A DNA stretch of 21,438 bases from a virus. A model generated the notes under the pieces. It saw nothing but the letters and a program-made list of their open reading frames with translations. It was not told the origin of the DNA and did not search any database. Both the position numbers and the translations under genes were made by a program. Shown in pieces: positions 1 to 6,211 of this stretch. Where the stretch lies: the IMG/VR virus record IMGVR_UViG_3300006805_000191, positions 1 to 21,438 of that record; one strand, written 5' to 3'. The first letter of the stretch is position 1. Each line of letters starts with the position of its first letter.

Positions 1-212
1 TAGCAGTCCACATCGTTTCCTATACCAATAAGAACGGTTTTGTTCCTGGTAAGAAGCAGATCGACCACATGTGTAACAATCGCAAGTGTGTCAACGAACA
101 CCATCTTCAGATGGTCACTCACAAGAAAAACCAGAAGCTTAGAGCTGAACGGTCCAAACTGAATCCCTTTGATCTTCCCTATAGCATTAGCGATTCCCAT
201 GCCCCTCCCTAA
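1..212 (+). CDS. HNH endonuclease, 3' end (5' part outside window)
   Basis: An open frame enters at the left edge (codons from base 3) and stops at TAA 210-212. The visible part carries the HNH signature of His-Me finger homing endonucleases: VHIVSYTNKNGFVPG, then IDHMC, then NNRKCVNEHHLQMVTHKKN. The His of IDH is the expected catalytic residue, and the Cys pair and HH are typical of the zinc-binding version of the fold. These proteins are free-standing DNA nickases or endonucleases that spread into neighbouring phage loci. The start lies outside the window, so length and any N-terminal NUMOD or AP2 domain cannot be judged. It lies just before the integrase module and overlaps the next small ORF by 14 nt. 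Confidence 0.8.
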   Translation, partial: AVHIVSYTNKNGFVPGKKQIDHMCNNRKCVNEHHLQMVTHKKNQKLRAERSKLNPFDLPYSISDSHAPP

Positions 213-369
213 GCCTTCCGAGGCTGCTATCAAACGAGCCATCAACGCTTGGCTTGCCTGTGGCCTCGCTGTAGGCTCTGTAAGCGTCTCCCAGGATGGG
301 TCCATCAGGATCGAAGCACCAGTTGCCAACATCCCCAAGGCCCCTGAGAAGAAGCCCCAGGACTGGTAG
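199..369 (+). CDS. Small integrase-associated protein, unknown function
   Basis: This 56-aa ORF (ATG 199, TAG 367-369) ends 9 nt before the integrase start. A TTG at 169 in the same frame would add 10 residues, but neither start has a clear Shine-Dalgarno sequence. The middle reads as a helix (SEAAIKRAINAWLACGL) then a strand pattern (VGSVSVSQDGSIRIEA), followed by a Pro/Lys-rich tail. From memory, similar short proteins with a 'V..V.v..DG.IRI' core sit directly upstream of tyrosine integrases in alphaproteobacterial prophages. That supports a real gene and hints at host range, but the function is unknown. It could be an excisionase-like or accessory factor; no DNA-binding motif is evident. 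Confidence 0.6.
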   Translation: MPLPKPSEAAIKRAINAWLACGLAVGSVSVSQDGSIRIEAPVANIPKAPEKKPQDW

Positions 370-378
370 GAGACTACG

Positions 379-1413
379 GTGGCAGTGAACCTAAAGTATG
401 TGACACGGGAAATTCTTCCAAGTGGTCAGATACGTTACAGATTTCGTAAGAACGGAACCAAGGTAACACTTACTGGTTCACCTGGAACCCCCGAGTTCCA
501 TGCTCACTACGCTGAGCTGCTCAAGGGAAAACCAAAGGCTGAAGATCCCCTCTTGGGGTCGATCAGCTGGCTAGTCACACTCTACCTTGAGAACCTTCAA
601 GCCCGTGTGACGGCAGGCTTAGCCTCTCCTCTCACCTACAAGGGGCATAACCATCATCTAGCTAAGCTTGTGGCTGAGTATGGTGAGAAGAACGTAAACA
701 TGCCCAGAGGAAAACTCATCGAGTTTAGAGATAGGTTCACGTCTACCCCTGGAGCTGCTGACAACCTCATGAAGTCAGTTTCTGCTCTATACAAGTGGGC
801 TATCCAAAGAGATCTGGTTTCTATAGATAACCCAACCCGTGGAATACATAGATTAAATCGGTCTAGTTCTGGTTTTGTTCCTTGGGTCCTAGAAGATTTT
901 GCAGCGTATTTTGGGAAGCATGTTTCCCCGAGTATCGCTCACACTGCTCTCATGCTGGCCATAGGCACTACAGCAAGACGCAGTGACATGATCCAGATCG
1001 GAGCTGACCACGAGTTCCAAAGGGACGGACGTACATGGCTTCGCTGGACCCAGGCAAAGAAGCCTAACAGGGTGGTTGAACTTCCTATGAGCCAGTCTCT
1101 CCTGGAAGCTACAAGACCCCTCAGACAGACACCCTACCTCATCACAGCCTATGGTAGACCATTCACCATCAATGGTTTTGGTGAGAAGTTCAGATCCTGG
1201 TGTGACGAAGCAAATATCAGCAAATCTCTCCACGGAGTTCGCAAAGGAGTATCATCACTTTTACCCTCCCATGGCACAACATCTCTTGAATTAGATGTTC
1301 TTCTCGGTCATGAGATGAACAGCGAAGAAACCAAAGTGTATATTGCCGTCGCTGAGCGTTCAGCTCTAGCAGTCTCGGTCATCGACAGGCTCGACAAGAT
1401 CTTGCTAAAGTGA
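379..1413 (+). CDS. int: Tyrosine recombinase / phage integrase
   Basis: A 344-aa tyrosine-family site-specific recombinase. The GTG start at 379 is chosen because AGGAGA lies 6-7 nt upstream. Residues about 60-160 form the SAM-like core-binding domain and 165-344 the catalytic domain. All catalytic residues can be assigned: Arg200 in TTARRSD, Lys227 or Lys228 in the beta-hairpin QAKKPNRVVELP, His285 and Arg288 in HGVR, His311 in LLGHE, and nucleophile Tyr321 in KVYIAV. The first 60 residues probably form the arm-type DNA-binding domain. The gene is intact and should cut and join attP and attB. A candidate attP with repeated motifs lies immediately downstream, as expected for an integration module. 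An integrase is unexpected in a phage with an otherwise N4-like, lytic replication region. Confidence 0.93.
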   Translation: MAVNLKYVTREILPSGQIRYRFRKNGTKVTLTGSPGTPEFHAHYAELLKGKPKAEDPLLGSISWLVTLYLENLQARVTAGLASPLTYKGHNHHLAKLVAEYGEKNVNMPRGKLIEFRDRFTSTPGAADNLMKSVSALYKWAIQRDLVSIDNPTRGIHRLNRSSSGFVPWVLEDFAAYFGKHVSPSIAHTALMLAIGTTARRSDMIQIGADHEFQRDGRTWLRWTQAKKPNRVVELPMSQSLLEATRPLRQTPYLITAYGRPFTINGFGEKFRSWCDEANISKSLHGVRKGVSSLLPSHGTTSLELDVLLGHEMNSEETKVYIAVAERSALAVSVIDRLDKILLK

Positions 1414-1465
1414 CCCACGTATTTTCAAAAGTGACCCACGACCATAAAAAACTACGTATTTTCAA
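1407..1465 (+). repeat. Tandem direct repeats after int (candidate arm-type sites)
   Basis: AAAGTGACCCACG occurs at 1407-1419 and 1428-1440, 21 bp apart (two helical turns). ACGTATTTTCAA occurs at 1417-1428 and 1454-1465. The first copies merge into the 18-mer TGACCCACGTATTTTCAA (1411-1428), which overlaps the integrase stop codon. A degenerate 18-mer, TGCCCCACGAATTTTGAA, recurs at 1595-1612 (15 of 18 positions match). Repeats with this spacing beside an integrase gene suit integrase arm-type sites or excisionase/repressor operators. No protein-binding evidence is available from sequence alone. Confidence 0.6.
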
Positions 1466-1484
1466 CAACATAATCTATGACTTG

Positions 1485-1504
1485 AAGTCCCTCCGGGCCT
1501 ACCA
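1485..1504 (+). other. Candidate attP core: tRNA 3'-end mimic
   Basis: AAGTCCCTCCGGGCCTACCA fits the last 20 positions of a tRNA. AAGT matches T-loop positions 57-60, CCCTC is the T-stem 3' strand (61-65), CGGGCCT the acceptor 3' strand (66-72), then A73 and CCA. The preceding bases (GACTTG) do not continue the T-arm, so this is not a tRNA gene. tRNA 3' ends are common integration sites for tyrosine recombinases, and attP usually carries this segment next to int. It lies 71 bp after the int stop codon and between the repeated TGACCCAC motifs. The target tRNA would have an acceptor 5' strand of AGGCCCG; its identity cannot be told from this window. Confidence 0.6.
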
Positions 1505-1537
1505 ACTCCATTGAAATCATTGGCTTTTCCAGAAAAA

Positions 1538-1552
1538 CTGACCCACAGTCAG
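1538..1552. repeat. Inverted repeat CTGAC-CCACA-GTCAG
   Basis: A perfect 5-bp inverted repeat with a 5-nt centre. It contains a third TGACCCAC copy (1539-1546), so it belongs to the same motif family as the repeats after the integrase gene. Its position between the candidate attP core and the next operon is compatible with an excisionase or repressor operator. It is short and could be coincidental. Confidence 0.4.
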
Positions 1553-1630
1553 TCGATTTCGGCCATCCTAGTATCAATGGGTTAGGACCTGGAGTGCCCC
1601 ACGAATTTTGAACCATGAAGGAACTTTTCC

Positions 1631-1861
1631 ATGAGTAATACTCGAATCCATCTGACCACTACGGTCTCATACCCTACGATGAACCTTGCCATTAACCTGG
1701 AAGAAGAAGCTAAGGCTCTGAAGTCTGATGAGTATAAGACGTACTTCAAGAAGGCTTCTCACGCCAAGCTGATGCAGACGATCAACGGTCGTCCCTTCCA
1801 GCCTGTGTTCTCGGCTGATCACTTCATCAAGCCTCAGCCGGTGCTGGCACATGCTGGGTGA
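1631..1861 (+). CDS. Hypothetical protein (76 aa)
   Basis: ATG 1631 is preceded by AAGGA (1618-1622) with a spacing of about 8 nt, a good ribosome-binding site, and the frame ends at TGA 1859-1861. The product is soluble, with a Lys/Glu-rich helix around residues 22-45 (EEEAKALKSDEYKTYFKKAS) and no membrane segment or recognised motif. It is the first gene after the candidate attP region, so a promoter is expected in 1505-1620, but no convincing -35/-10 pair could be picked out. It overlaps the next ORF by 11 nt, suggesting translational coupling. Function unknown. Confidence 0.7.
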   Translation: MSNTRIHLTTTVSYPTMNLAINLEEEAKALKSDEYKTYFKKASHAKLMQTINGRPFQPVFSADHFIKPQPVLAHAG

Positions 1862-2201
1862 ACCAGCTCGGGTGAACTACCCGATCCCAGACGCCATCGA
1901 TCCTCGTGAAAAATTCTTGATCTGTAAACGGAACGACAGCATCGAAACTGTCGTTCAGTCTGACTCCACTCCTGATCGAGCACAGCACAGCGTCGATGTA
2001 CTGAATGAACATGAAGTTCTGAACAACCGCAGTCCCAACTATTATTGGAGACTCCGCAAAGTGAGCGAAACAAATGAAGAGGTACGCAGGAATTGGCGCG
2101 CGAGAAACACCAGAGTCCAGTTTGAAAGCTATGAGAAGTATCGGCAAATACCTTGCTATTTCGGGACTTCTTCTACGCTCGGGAGGAACCAAGGGAGCTG
2201 A
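1851..2201 (+). CDS. Hypothetical protein (116 aa), overlaps next gene
   Basis: ATG 1851 lies inside the end of the previous gene, and no clear ribosome-binding site is seen, so translation would depend on coupling. The first about 75 residues have the look of a real protein (IPDAIDPREKFLI, DVLNEHEVLNN, YYWRLRKV). The last 43 residues are encoded in a stretch that also codes, in another frame, for the well-supported SLOG protein from 2074. The long 128-nt overlap is unusual. Either the overlap is real, or the gene once ended near 2070 and has lost its stop or suffered a frameshift. No family recognised. Confidence 0.5.
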   Translation: MLGEPARVNYPIPDAIDPREKFLICKRNDSIETVVQSDSTPDRAQHSVDVLNEHEVLNNRSPNYYWRLRKVSETNEEVRRNWRARNTRVQFESYEKYRQIPCYFGTSSTLGRNQGS

Positions 2202-2580
2202 TACAGCCTTCGAGGAAGGATGTGACATAGCCAAGGGTCTCAAACAAATCTACTTGCCATACAAATCATTCAACCGTAATGAGTCTCCCTTCTTTACTGT
2301 AACCAAGGAAGCCAGATTACTGGCAAAGAAGTACCATCCAGCATGGGAACATCTTGGAGACAAAGGACGGGACTTTATGGGTCGTAATGCCTATCAAGTC
2401 CTTGGCTTAGACTTGAATACTCCAGTTGATTTCATCGTTTGTTGGACTAATCATGGCCGTATTGAAGGCGGCACTGGTCAAGCTTTGAGAATGGCTGAAG
2501 ACCTGAAGATACCTGTTTGCAATCTTGGAAACATGAACCTCACGGAAGTTGAGGCTTTTCTTAAACAACAAATCGAGTAA
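2074..2580 (+). CDS. SLOG-domain (DprA/LOG-like Rossmann) protein
   Basis: A 168-aa single-domain protein of the SLOG superfamily, which includes DprA and LOG proteins. The visible signatures are the N-terminal strand with IGARETP (7-13), the glycine-rich LRSGGTKGADTAFE (34-47) and the second binding loop GGTGQALRMAED (132-143) after VDFIVCW. These loops bind nucleotides or nucleotide-derived ligands in characterised members. Phage versions are often labelled 'DNA recombination-mediator protein A-like' but lack the winged-helix tail of DprA, as here. ATG 2074 has only a weak ribosome-binding site (AGTGAG). Close neighbours are a cupin and a macro-domain-like protein, so a role in nucleotide-signal sensing or counter-defence is possible but unproven. 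Confidence 0.8.
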   Translation: MKRYAGIGARETPESSLKAMRSIGKYLAISGLLLRSGGTKGADTAFEEGCDIAKGLKQIYLPYKSFNRNESPFFTVTKEARLLAKKYHPAWEHLGDKGRDFMGRNAYQVLGLDLNTPVDFIVCWTNHGRIEGGTGQALRMAEDLKIPVCNLGNMNLTEVEAFLKQQIE

Positions 2581-2584
2581 AGCA

Positions 2585-3055
2585 ATGATAACAAAACGAC
2601 TTTTGCGTTATGCACTTAGCACCATTTACAAACGTGAACCTGATTTCGTAGTTGGTGGGAGACAAGCACCATACATGCTTCGATGGTGGGTGTTACCTCG
2701 TAACAGGTTCTTCAACGTTTACGTTCACATGTTCCTGAGAGATGACGATGATCGTGCACTTCATGATCACCCTTGGGCAAGTTTGTCTCTGCTTTGTCGG
2801 GGTACACTTACCGAAGTCACCCACGACAGCATTAAGACTATTCTTGCTGGTGAGTGGAGCTTCCGCTCAGCTACTCTAGCTCACAGACTCGTTGTTCCCC
2901 CTCAAAAAGAGTGCCCTATCACCCTGTTTATTACAGGACCTCGGGTACGTGAGTGGGGATTCCATTGTCCTAAGGGCTGGAAACCATGGATGGAATTCTG
3001 TGGTATTGGAGACAAGGGCACTGTTGGTGCTGGATGTGGGGAGGAAGATCTATGA
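2585..3055 (+). CDS. Cupin-fold protein of phage type, unknown substrate
   Basis: ATG 2585 (156 aa) is preferred over a TTG at 2549, which would overlap the SLOG gene and has no ribosome-binding site. The core matches a small cupin: a HDHPW motif (60-64) with two potential metal-ligand His, Glu77 in LTEVTH, and His100 in LAHRLVV. TLFITGPRVREWGFHCPKGW follows at 113-132. The HxH...H arrangement implies a metal site. Homologous proteins with the GPRVR.WGFH.P.GW block are, from memory, frequent in phages and remain uncharacterised. No signal peptide or membrane segment. It ends in an ATGA overlap with the next small gene. Confidence 0.7.
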   Translation: MITKRLLRYALSTIYKREPDFVVGGRQAPYMLRWWVLPRNRFFNVYVHMFLRDDDDRALHDHPWASLSLLCRGTLTEVTHDSIKTILAGEWSFRSATLAHRLVVPPQKECPITLFITGPRVREWGFHCPKGWKPWMEFCGIGDKGTVGAGCGEEDL

Positions 3056-3177
3056 CCCCACACAGCTCAGCCTGTAACTGTGAAAACTGTGATCCTTCAC
3101 CAGGAAAATACCCTTTGATGGGAACTCTTCTCATCACTTTGGGTGTCGCTTTCTTTGCGGTTTTTCTCATAACTTAA
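3052..3177 (+). CDS. Small single-TM protein (41 aa)
   Basis: ATG 3052 overlaps the stop of the cupin gene (ATGA) and follows an excellent ribosome-binding site (GGAGGAAG, spacing 4). The N-terminal half holds three Cys in a CNCENC pattern. Residues about 23-40 form one hydrophobic helix (MGTLLITLGVAFFAVFLI), ending Thr at the C-terminus. Topology would be N-terminal Cys cluster on one side and essentially no C-terminal tail. The strong ribosome-binding site and coupling argue for a real gene. Function unknown; a small membrane-active or lysis-accessory peptide is possible. Confidence 0.65.
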   Translation: MTPHSSACNCENCDPSPGKYPLMGTLLITLGVAFFAVFLIT

Positions 3178-3193
3178 AGGACATAAGAAGAAA

Positions 3194-3583
3194 ATGAAAA
3201 CTGAGCAGATGATCTTCGTTTTCGGCTCCAATCTTTCAGGCATCCACGGGGCGGGAGCAGCACGATATGCCCGACTCGAACGAGGAGCTGTAGTAGGTGT
3301 AGGAGAGGGTATCACAGGACAGTGTTACGCTTTGCCTACCAAAGGCTTCAAGCTTCAAGAGATGACCATTCAGGAAGTCCAAACCTCTGTTGAGACGTTC
3401 CTTCAGTACGCCTATGACCACCCAGAAATTGAGTTCCAAGTAACTCAGGTTGGATGTGGTCTTGGTGGTTTTTCCAGAGACGACATCGCACCGATGTTCG
3501 AGTACGCGCCAGAGAACTGCTACTTTGACCGTATGTGGAAGAATTATCTTCCCTCAGCTGCTAAGTTCTGGGGGAGCTTCTAG
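3194..3583 (+). CDS. Macro-domain-like protein
   Basis: A 129-aa protein with the pattern FVFGSNLSGIHGAGAA (8-23), GVGEGITGQCYALPTK (35-50) and TQVGCGLGGF (84-93). It belongs to a compact, widespread bacterial and phage family that resembles macro (ADP-ribose-binding) domains: the GxHGAGAA and GCGLGG loops correspond to the phosphate-binding loops. AAGAAG lies just upstream of ATG 3194. A role in binding or removing ADP-ribose or related nucleotides fits the fold, but the substrate is not established. It is the last gene before a strong terminator and shares an operon with the SLOG protein. Several family members carry only generic names, so function is inference. Confidence 0.7.
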   Translation: MKTEQMIFVFGSNLSGIHGAGAARYARLERGAVVGVGEGITGQCYALPTKGFKLQEMTIQEVQTSVETFLQYAYDHPEIEFQVTQVGCGLGGFSRDDIAPMFEYAPENCYFDRMWKNYLPSAAKFWGSF

Positions 3584-3588
3584 AGTAC

Positions 3589-3648
3589 CCCTTGGTGATT
3601 CCGACCCTAGCCAAGGGATAAACGAGTGTGGATCCGAGTCCCCTCGTT
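3589..3648 (+). other. Two consecutive RNA hairpins before the terminator
   Basis: CCCTTGG (3589-3595) pairs with CCAAGGG (3611-3617) across a 15-nt loop. AACGAG (3621-3626) pairs with CTCGTT (3643-3648), with an inner GGA/TCC pairing (3630-3632 with 3639-3641). No T tract follows either, so they are not terminators by themselves. They sit at the 3' end of the macro-domain transcript and could protect the RNA or be the remains of an RNA gene. No tRNA cloverleaf can be drawn. Confidence 0.4.
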
Positions 3649-3651
3649 ATG

Positions 3652-3705
3652 AAAGCCCATGTCATCATGCAAATCCCCTCCATGGTGATGTGGGCTTTCT
3701 TTTTT
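3652..3705 (+). terminator. Rho-independent terminator upstream of nrdJ
   Basis: The arm 3652-3669 pairs with 3681-3698 over 18 positions (three G-U wobbles) around an 11-nt loop. The CTTTTTT tract at 3699-3705 follows. It ends the accessory operon before the ribonucleotide reductase. Confidence 0.85.
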
Positions 3706-3723
3706 CCATCACACTATATAGAC

Positions 3724-3744
3724 CAGTCCATTCGCTATGGACTG
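3724..3744. promoter_or_regulatory. Perfect 8-bp palindromic hairpin in the nrdJ leader
   Basis: CAGTCCAT and ATGGACTG flank the loop TCGCT, 27 nt upstream of the nrdJ ATG and 18 nt after the terminator T tract. It has no T tract. It could be an operator, a leader RNA structure near the ribosome-binding site, or a structured promoter (N4 RNA polymerases recognise hairpin promoters, though with shorter stems and loops). No sigma70-type promoter is convincing in the same gap. Confidence 0.45.
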
Positions 3745-3771
3745 TAGTTATAACAAAAGGAATTTACTCGA

Positions 3772-6135
3772 ATGACAGGCACCAATCCATTTCCACAACC
3801 AATCTGTGAGCAGATCTGGAATGACAAATACAAGCTTGAAACTCCGAACCCTGACATCCCCAATGATACCTGTGTCGAAGACACTTGGGCACGTATTGCC
3901 CATGCTTGCGCAATGTCTGAACCAGAGATTTATGGCAAGTTTTCCAACAATTCTCATAACCCTTCTGAACTGTTTCTTCAGTATGTCGAAGCACTCAATG
4001 ACTTCAAGTTTATCCCTGCTGGACGCATCACAGCTGGAGCTGGATCCGGTCGGAGTGTCACCCTGTTCAACTGCTACGTTATGGGCACGATCCCCGATTC
4101 CATGGGCGGTATCTTCGATATGCTCAAAGAAGCTGCCCTGACCATGCAACAGGGTGGTGGTATCGGTTACGACTTCTCCCCACTGCGGCCTGCCAATGCC
4201 CCTGTAAAGGGTGTAGACGCTGACGCCAGCGGCCCTATCACGTTCATGAACGTCTGGGATGCCATGTGCAGGACAGTCATGTCTGCTGGCTCTCGTAGAG
4301 GCGCTATGATGGCAACGATGATGTGTGATCATCCAGACATCGAAGCTTTCATCACGGCCAAGAGAGATCCCCTGGCTCTCCGCATGTTCAACCTGTCGGT
4401 ACTCATCACCGACAAGTTCATGGAAGCTGTGGAAAGAAACCTGAGCTGGGATCTGGTCCACGAAGTTGCTCCTAGTGCAGGTAGCAAAGCTCGTGACTAC
4501 GGTAATCGCAGTGTCCATGTCTACAAAACCATCATGGCTCGGGATCTCTGGAACCTGATCATGCAGTCTACCTACGCTCAAGCTGAGCCTGGAGTCATCT
4601 TCATCGACCGCATCAATACCCAGAACAACCTCTGGTACATGGAGAACATTAGCGCCACCAACCCATGTGGTGAACAGCCTCTGCCTCCGTATGGTGCATG
4701 TCTTCTTGGTTCGATCAACCTGACCAAGATGGTGGTCAAACCTTTTGATGATGACGGTGGTATTGACTACGATCTCCTCATCCAAACAACCAAAGCTGCT
4801 GTTCGGATGCTCGATGCTGTGATCGACATCTCTAACTTCCCTATTCCCCAACAGAAAGCTGAAGCTAAAGAGAAGCGTCGGATGGGTATTGGCATCTCTG
4901 GTTTGGCTGATGCACTGTTCATGATGAACGTCACTTACGGTACAGATGTTGCTGCTGATATTGCTGAAACGATCATGAATCGGATCACAATTTCAGCCTA
5001 TGAAGAGTCGATTGAGCTTGCCAAAGAGTTCGGACCTTGCCCAGCTACTGCTACTCTTGAGCAACGTCAGAAGTTCATTGAGTCTGGTTTCATGCAGGGT
5101 ATGCCTCACCATATCAAAAACGGTATCATCAAATGGGGTATCCGAAATACTCACCTGACCTCAGTTGCACCAACTGGAACTATCAGCCTCTATGCTGGGA
5201 ACATCTCCAGTGGTGTCGAACCAATCTTTGCACCCAAATATACTCGCAAAGTTCTGGAGAAAGACGGATCTCGTCGTGAAGAAGTAGTCGAAGATTATGC
5301 CATCATGCTTTATCGTGAAATGAAGCCAGGACAAGCATCTGGTCATTTGGTTACAGCTCAAGATCTGAAACCAATGGAACATTTGAGGATGCAAGCTGCC
5401 GTCCAGAAATGGGTGGATAGCTCAATCTCCAAGACGATCAACTGTCCTGAAGACATCAGTTATGAGGACTTCGTTGAAGTCTATCTTGAGGCTTGGAAGC
5501 AAGGCTGCAAGGGCTGTACCACTTACCGTCCCAATGCTATCACTGGATCTGTTCTCAGTGTTGAAACCAAGCAAGAAGAGAAGGGTAGTCCTGAACTGAT
5601 CACCCCTCAAGTGATTGCTCCGACTCTGGAGAAACGTCCCGACTCTCTCAAAGGTTTGACCTACAAAGTCAAAGCTGGAACCAACCATGCCATGTATATC
5701 AGCATGTCCTACAGTGAGATTGACGGGAAGAAAGTCCCATACGAAGTGTTCATGAACTCAAAGAATATGGATCATTTCGCATGGACTGTGGCTTTGACCC
5801 GAATGATCTCTGCCATCTTCAGACGAGGTGGCGATGTCTCTTTCGTGGTTGAAGAGTTGAAAGCTGTATTTGATCCAAGGGGTGGGAGCTGGATCAAGGG
5901 AAAATACGTCCCAAGTGATGCAGCTGCTATCGGAGGAGTGATTGAACAATTCATGAAGGATATTGACTATATCTCAAATGAGGTGCAGATCACTTCTATT
6001 AAAGACGAACCTATTCCTAGTAAGAGTGTCGAGCTTGTAGCGCCTATTCTTTGTACAAGCTGTTTTGGTTCCAATTTCAAAAAAGAAGCGGGCTGTGAAA
6101 CCTGCATTGATTGCGGCCACTCCAAGTGTGGTTGA
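3772..6135 (+). CDS. nrdJ: Adenosylcobalamin-dependent (class II) ribonucleotide reductase
   Basis: A 787-aa enzyme that reduces ribonucleotides to deoxyribonucleotides using a B12-derived radical, so it needs no oxygen-dependent small subunit. Key residues are visible: redox Cys101 in FNCYVMG, the thiyl-radical Cys299 and catalytic Glu301 in NPCGEQPLPP, and a partner Cys310 in GACLLGSINL. The phosphate-binding APTGTISLYAGNISSGVEP (466-484) and the barrel motif QQGGGIGYDFSPLR (126-139) are also present. A Cys-rich tail (CTSC, CETC, CIDC) matches the C-terminal zinc-binding or redox region of NrdJ. Length and motif order are complete. AAAGGAA precedes ATG 3772. The gene stands alone between two terminators, so it is probably its own transcription unit. 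Class II enzymes are known in N4-like roseophages. Confidence 0.95.
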   Translation: MTGTNPFPQPICEQIWNDKYKLETPNPDIPNDTCVEDTWARIAHACAMSEPEIYGKFSNNSHNPSELFLQYVEALNDFKFIPAGRITAGAGSGRSVTLFNCYVMGTIPDSMGGIFDMLKEAALTMQQGGGIGYDFSPLRPANAPVKGVDADASGPITFMNVWDAMCRTVMSAGSRRGAMMATMMCDHPDIEAFITAKRDPLALRMFNLSVLITDKFMEAVERNLSWDLVHEVAPSAGSKARDYGNRSVHVYKTIMARDLWNLIMQSTYAQAEPGVIFIDRINTQNNLWYMENISATNPCGEQPLPPYGACLLGSINLTKMVVKPFDDDGGIDYDLLIQTTKAAVRMLDAVIDISNFPIPQQKAEAKEKRRMGIGISGLADALFMMNVTYGTDVAADIAETIMNRITISAYEESIELAKEFGPCPATATLEQRQKFIESGFMQGMPHHIKNGIIKWGIRNTHLTSVAPTGTISLYAGNISSGVEPIFAPKYTRKVLEKDGSRREEVVEDYAIMLYREMKPGQASGHLVTAQDLKPMEHLRMQAAVQKWVDSSISKTINCPEDISYEDFVEVYLEAWKQGCKGCTTYRPNAITGSVLSVETKQEEKGSPELITPQVIAPTLEKRPDSLKGLTYKVKAGTNHAMYISMSYSEIDGKKVPYEVFMNSKNMDHFAWTVALTRMISAIFRRGGDVSFVVEELKAVFDPRGGSWIKGKYVPSDAAAIGGVIEQFMKDIDYISNEVQITSIKDEPIPSKSVELVAPILCTSCFGSNFKKEAGCETCIDCGHSKCG

Positions 6136-6144
6136 TACAAATCC

Positions 6145-6179
6145 ACCCCCTACCTTGAATAAGGGTAGGGGGTAATTTT
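6145..6179 (+). terminator. Rho-independent terminator after nrdJ
   Basis: ACCCCCTACC (6145-6154) pairs perfectly with GGTAGGGGGT (6164-6173) around a 9-nt loop. AATTTTC follows, so the T tract is modest. It separates nrdJ from the replication operon, whose promoter should lie in 6180-6211; TTGCAC at 6183 is a possible -35 but no matching -10 fits. Confidence 0.8.
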
Positions 6180-6211
6180 CGCTTGCACATTTTAATAAGG
6201 GACAGAAGGTC

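Noticed and set aside
1485-1504. A complete tRNA gene
   Set aside because: Only the 3' 20 nt match; the upstream bases cannot form the T-stem, anticodon or D arms.
2549-2584. TTG 2549 as the start of the cupin gene
   Set aside because: It lies within the SLOG gene without a ribosome-binding site; ATG 2585 right after the SLOG stop fits better.
3584-3660. A tRNA-like stretch (GGATCCGAGTCC looked like a T-arm)
   Set aside because: No 7-bp acceptor or anticodon arm can be formed; the pairing found is two simple hairpins.
3584-3771. A cobalamin riboswitch in front of the B12-dependent reductase
   Set aside because: The conserved GCCACTG-type core box is not present and the gap is too short after the terminator.
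3450-3809. A 119-aa + strand frame
   Set aside because: It overlaps the macro-domain gene, the terminator and the nrdJ start, and contains no protein-like pattern.
3748-4851. A 367-aa open frame on the - strand
   Set aside because: It lies opposite nrdJ, whose motifs are all in the + frame; the - product has no recognisable motif and is a codon-bias shadow.
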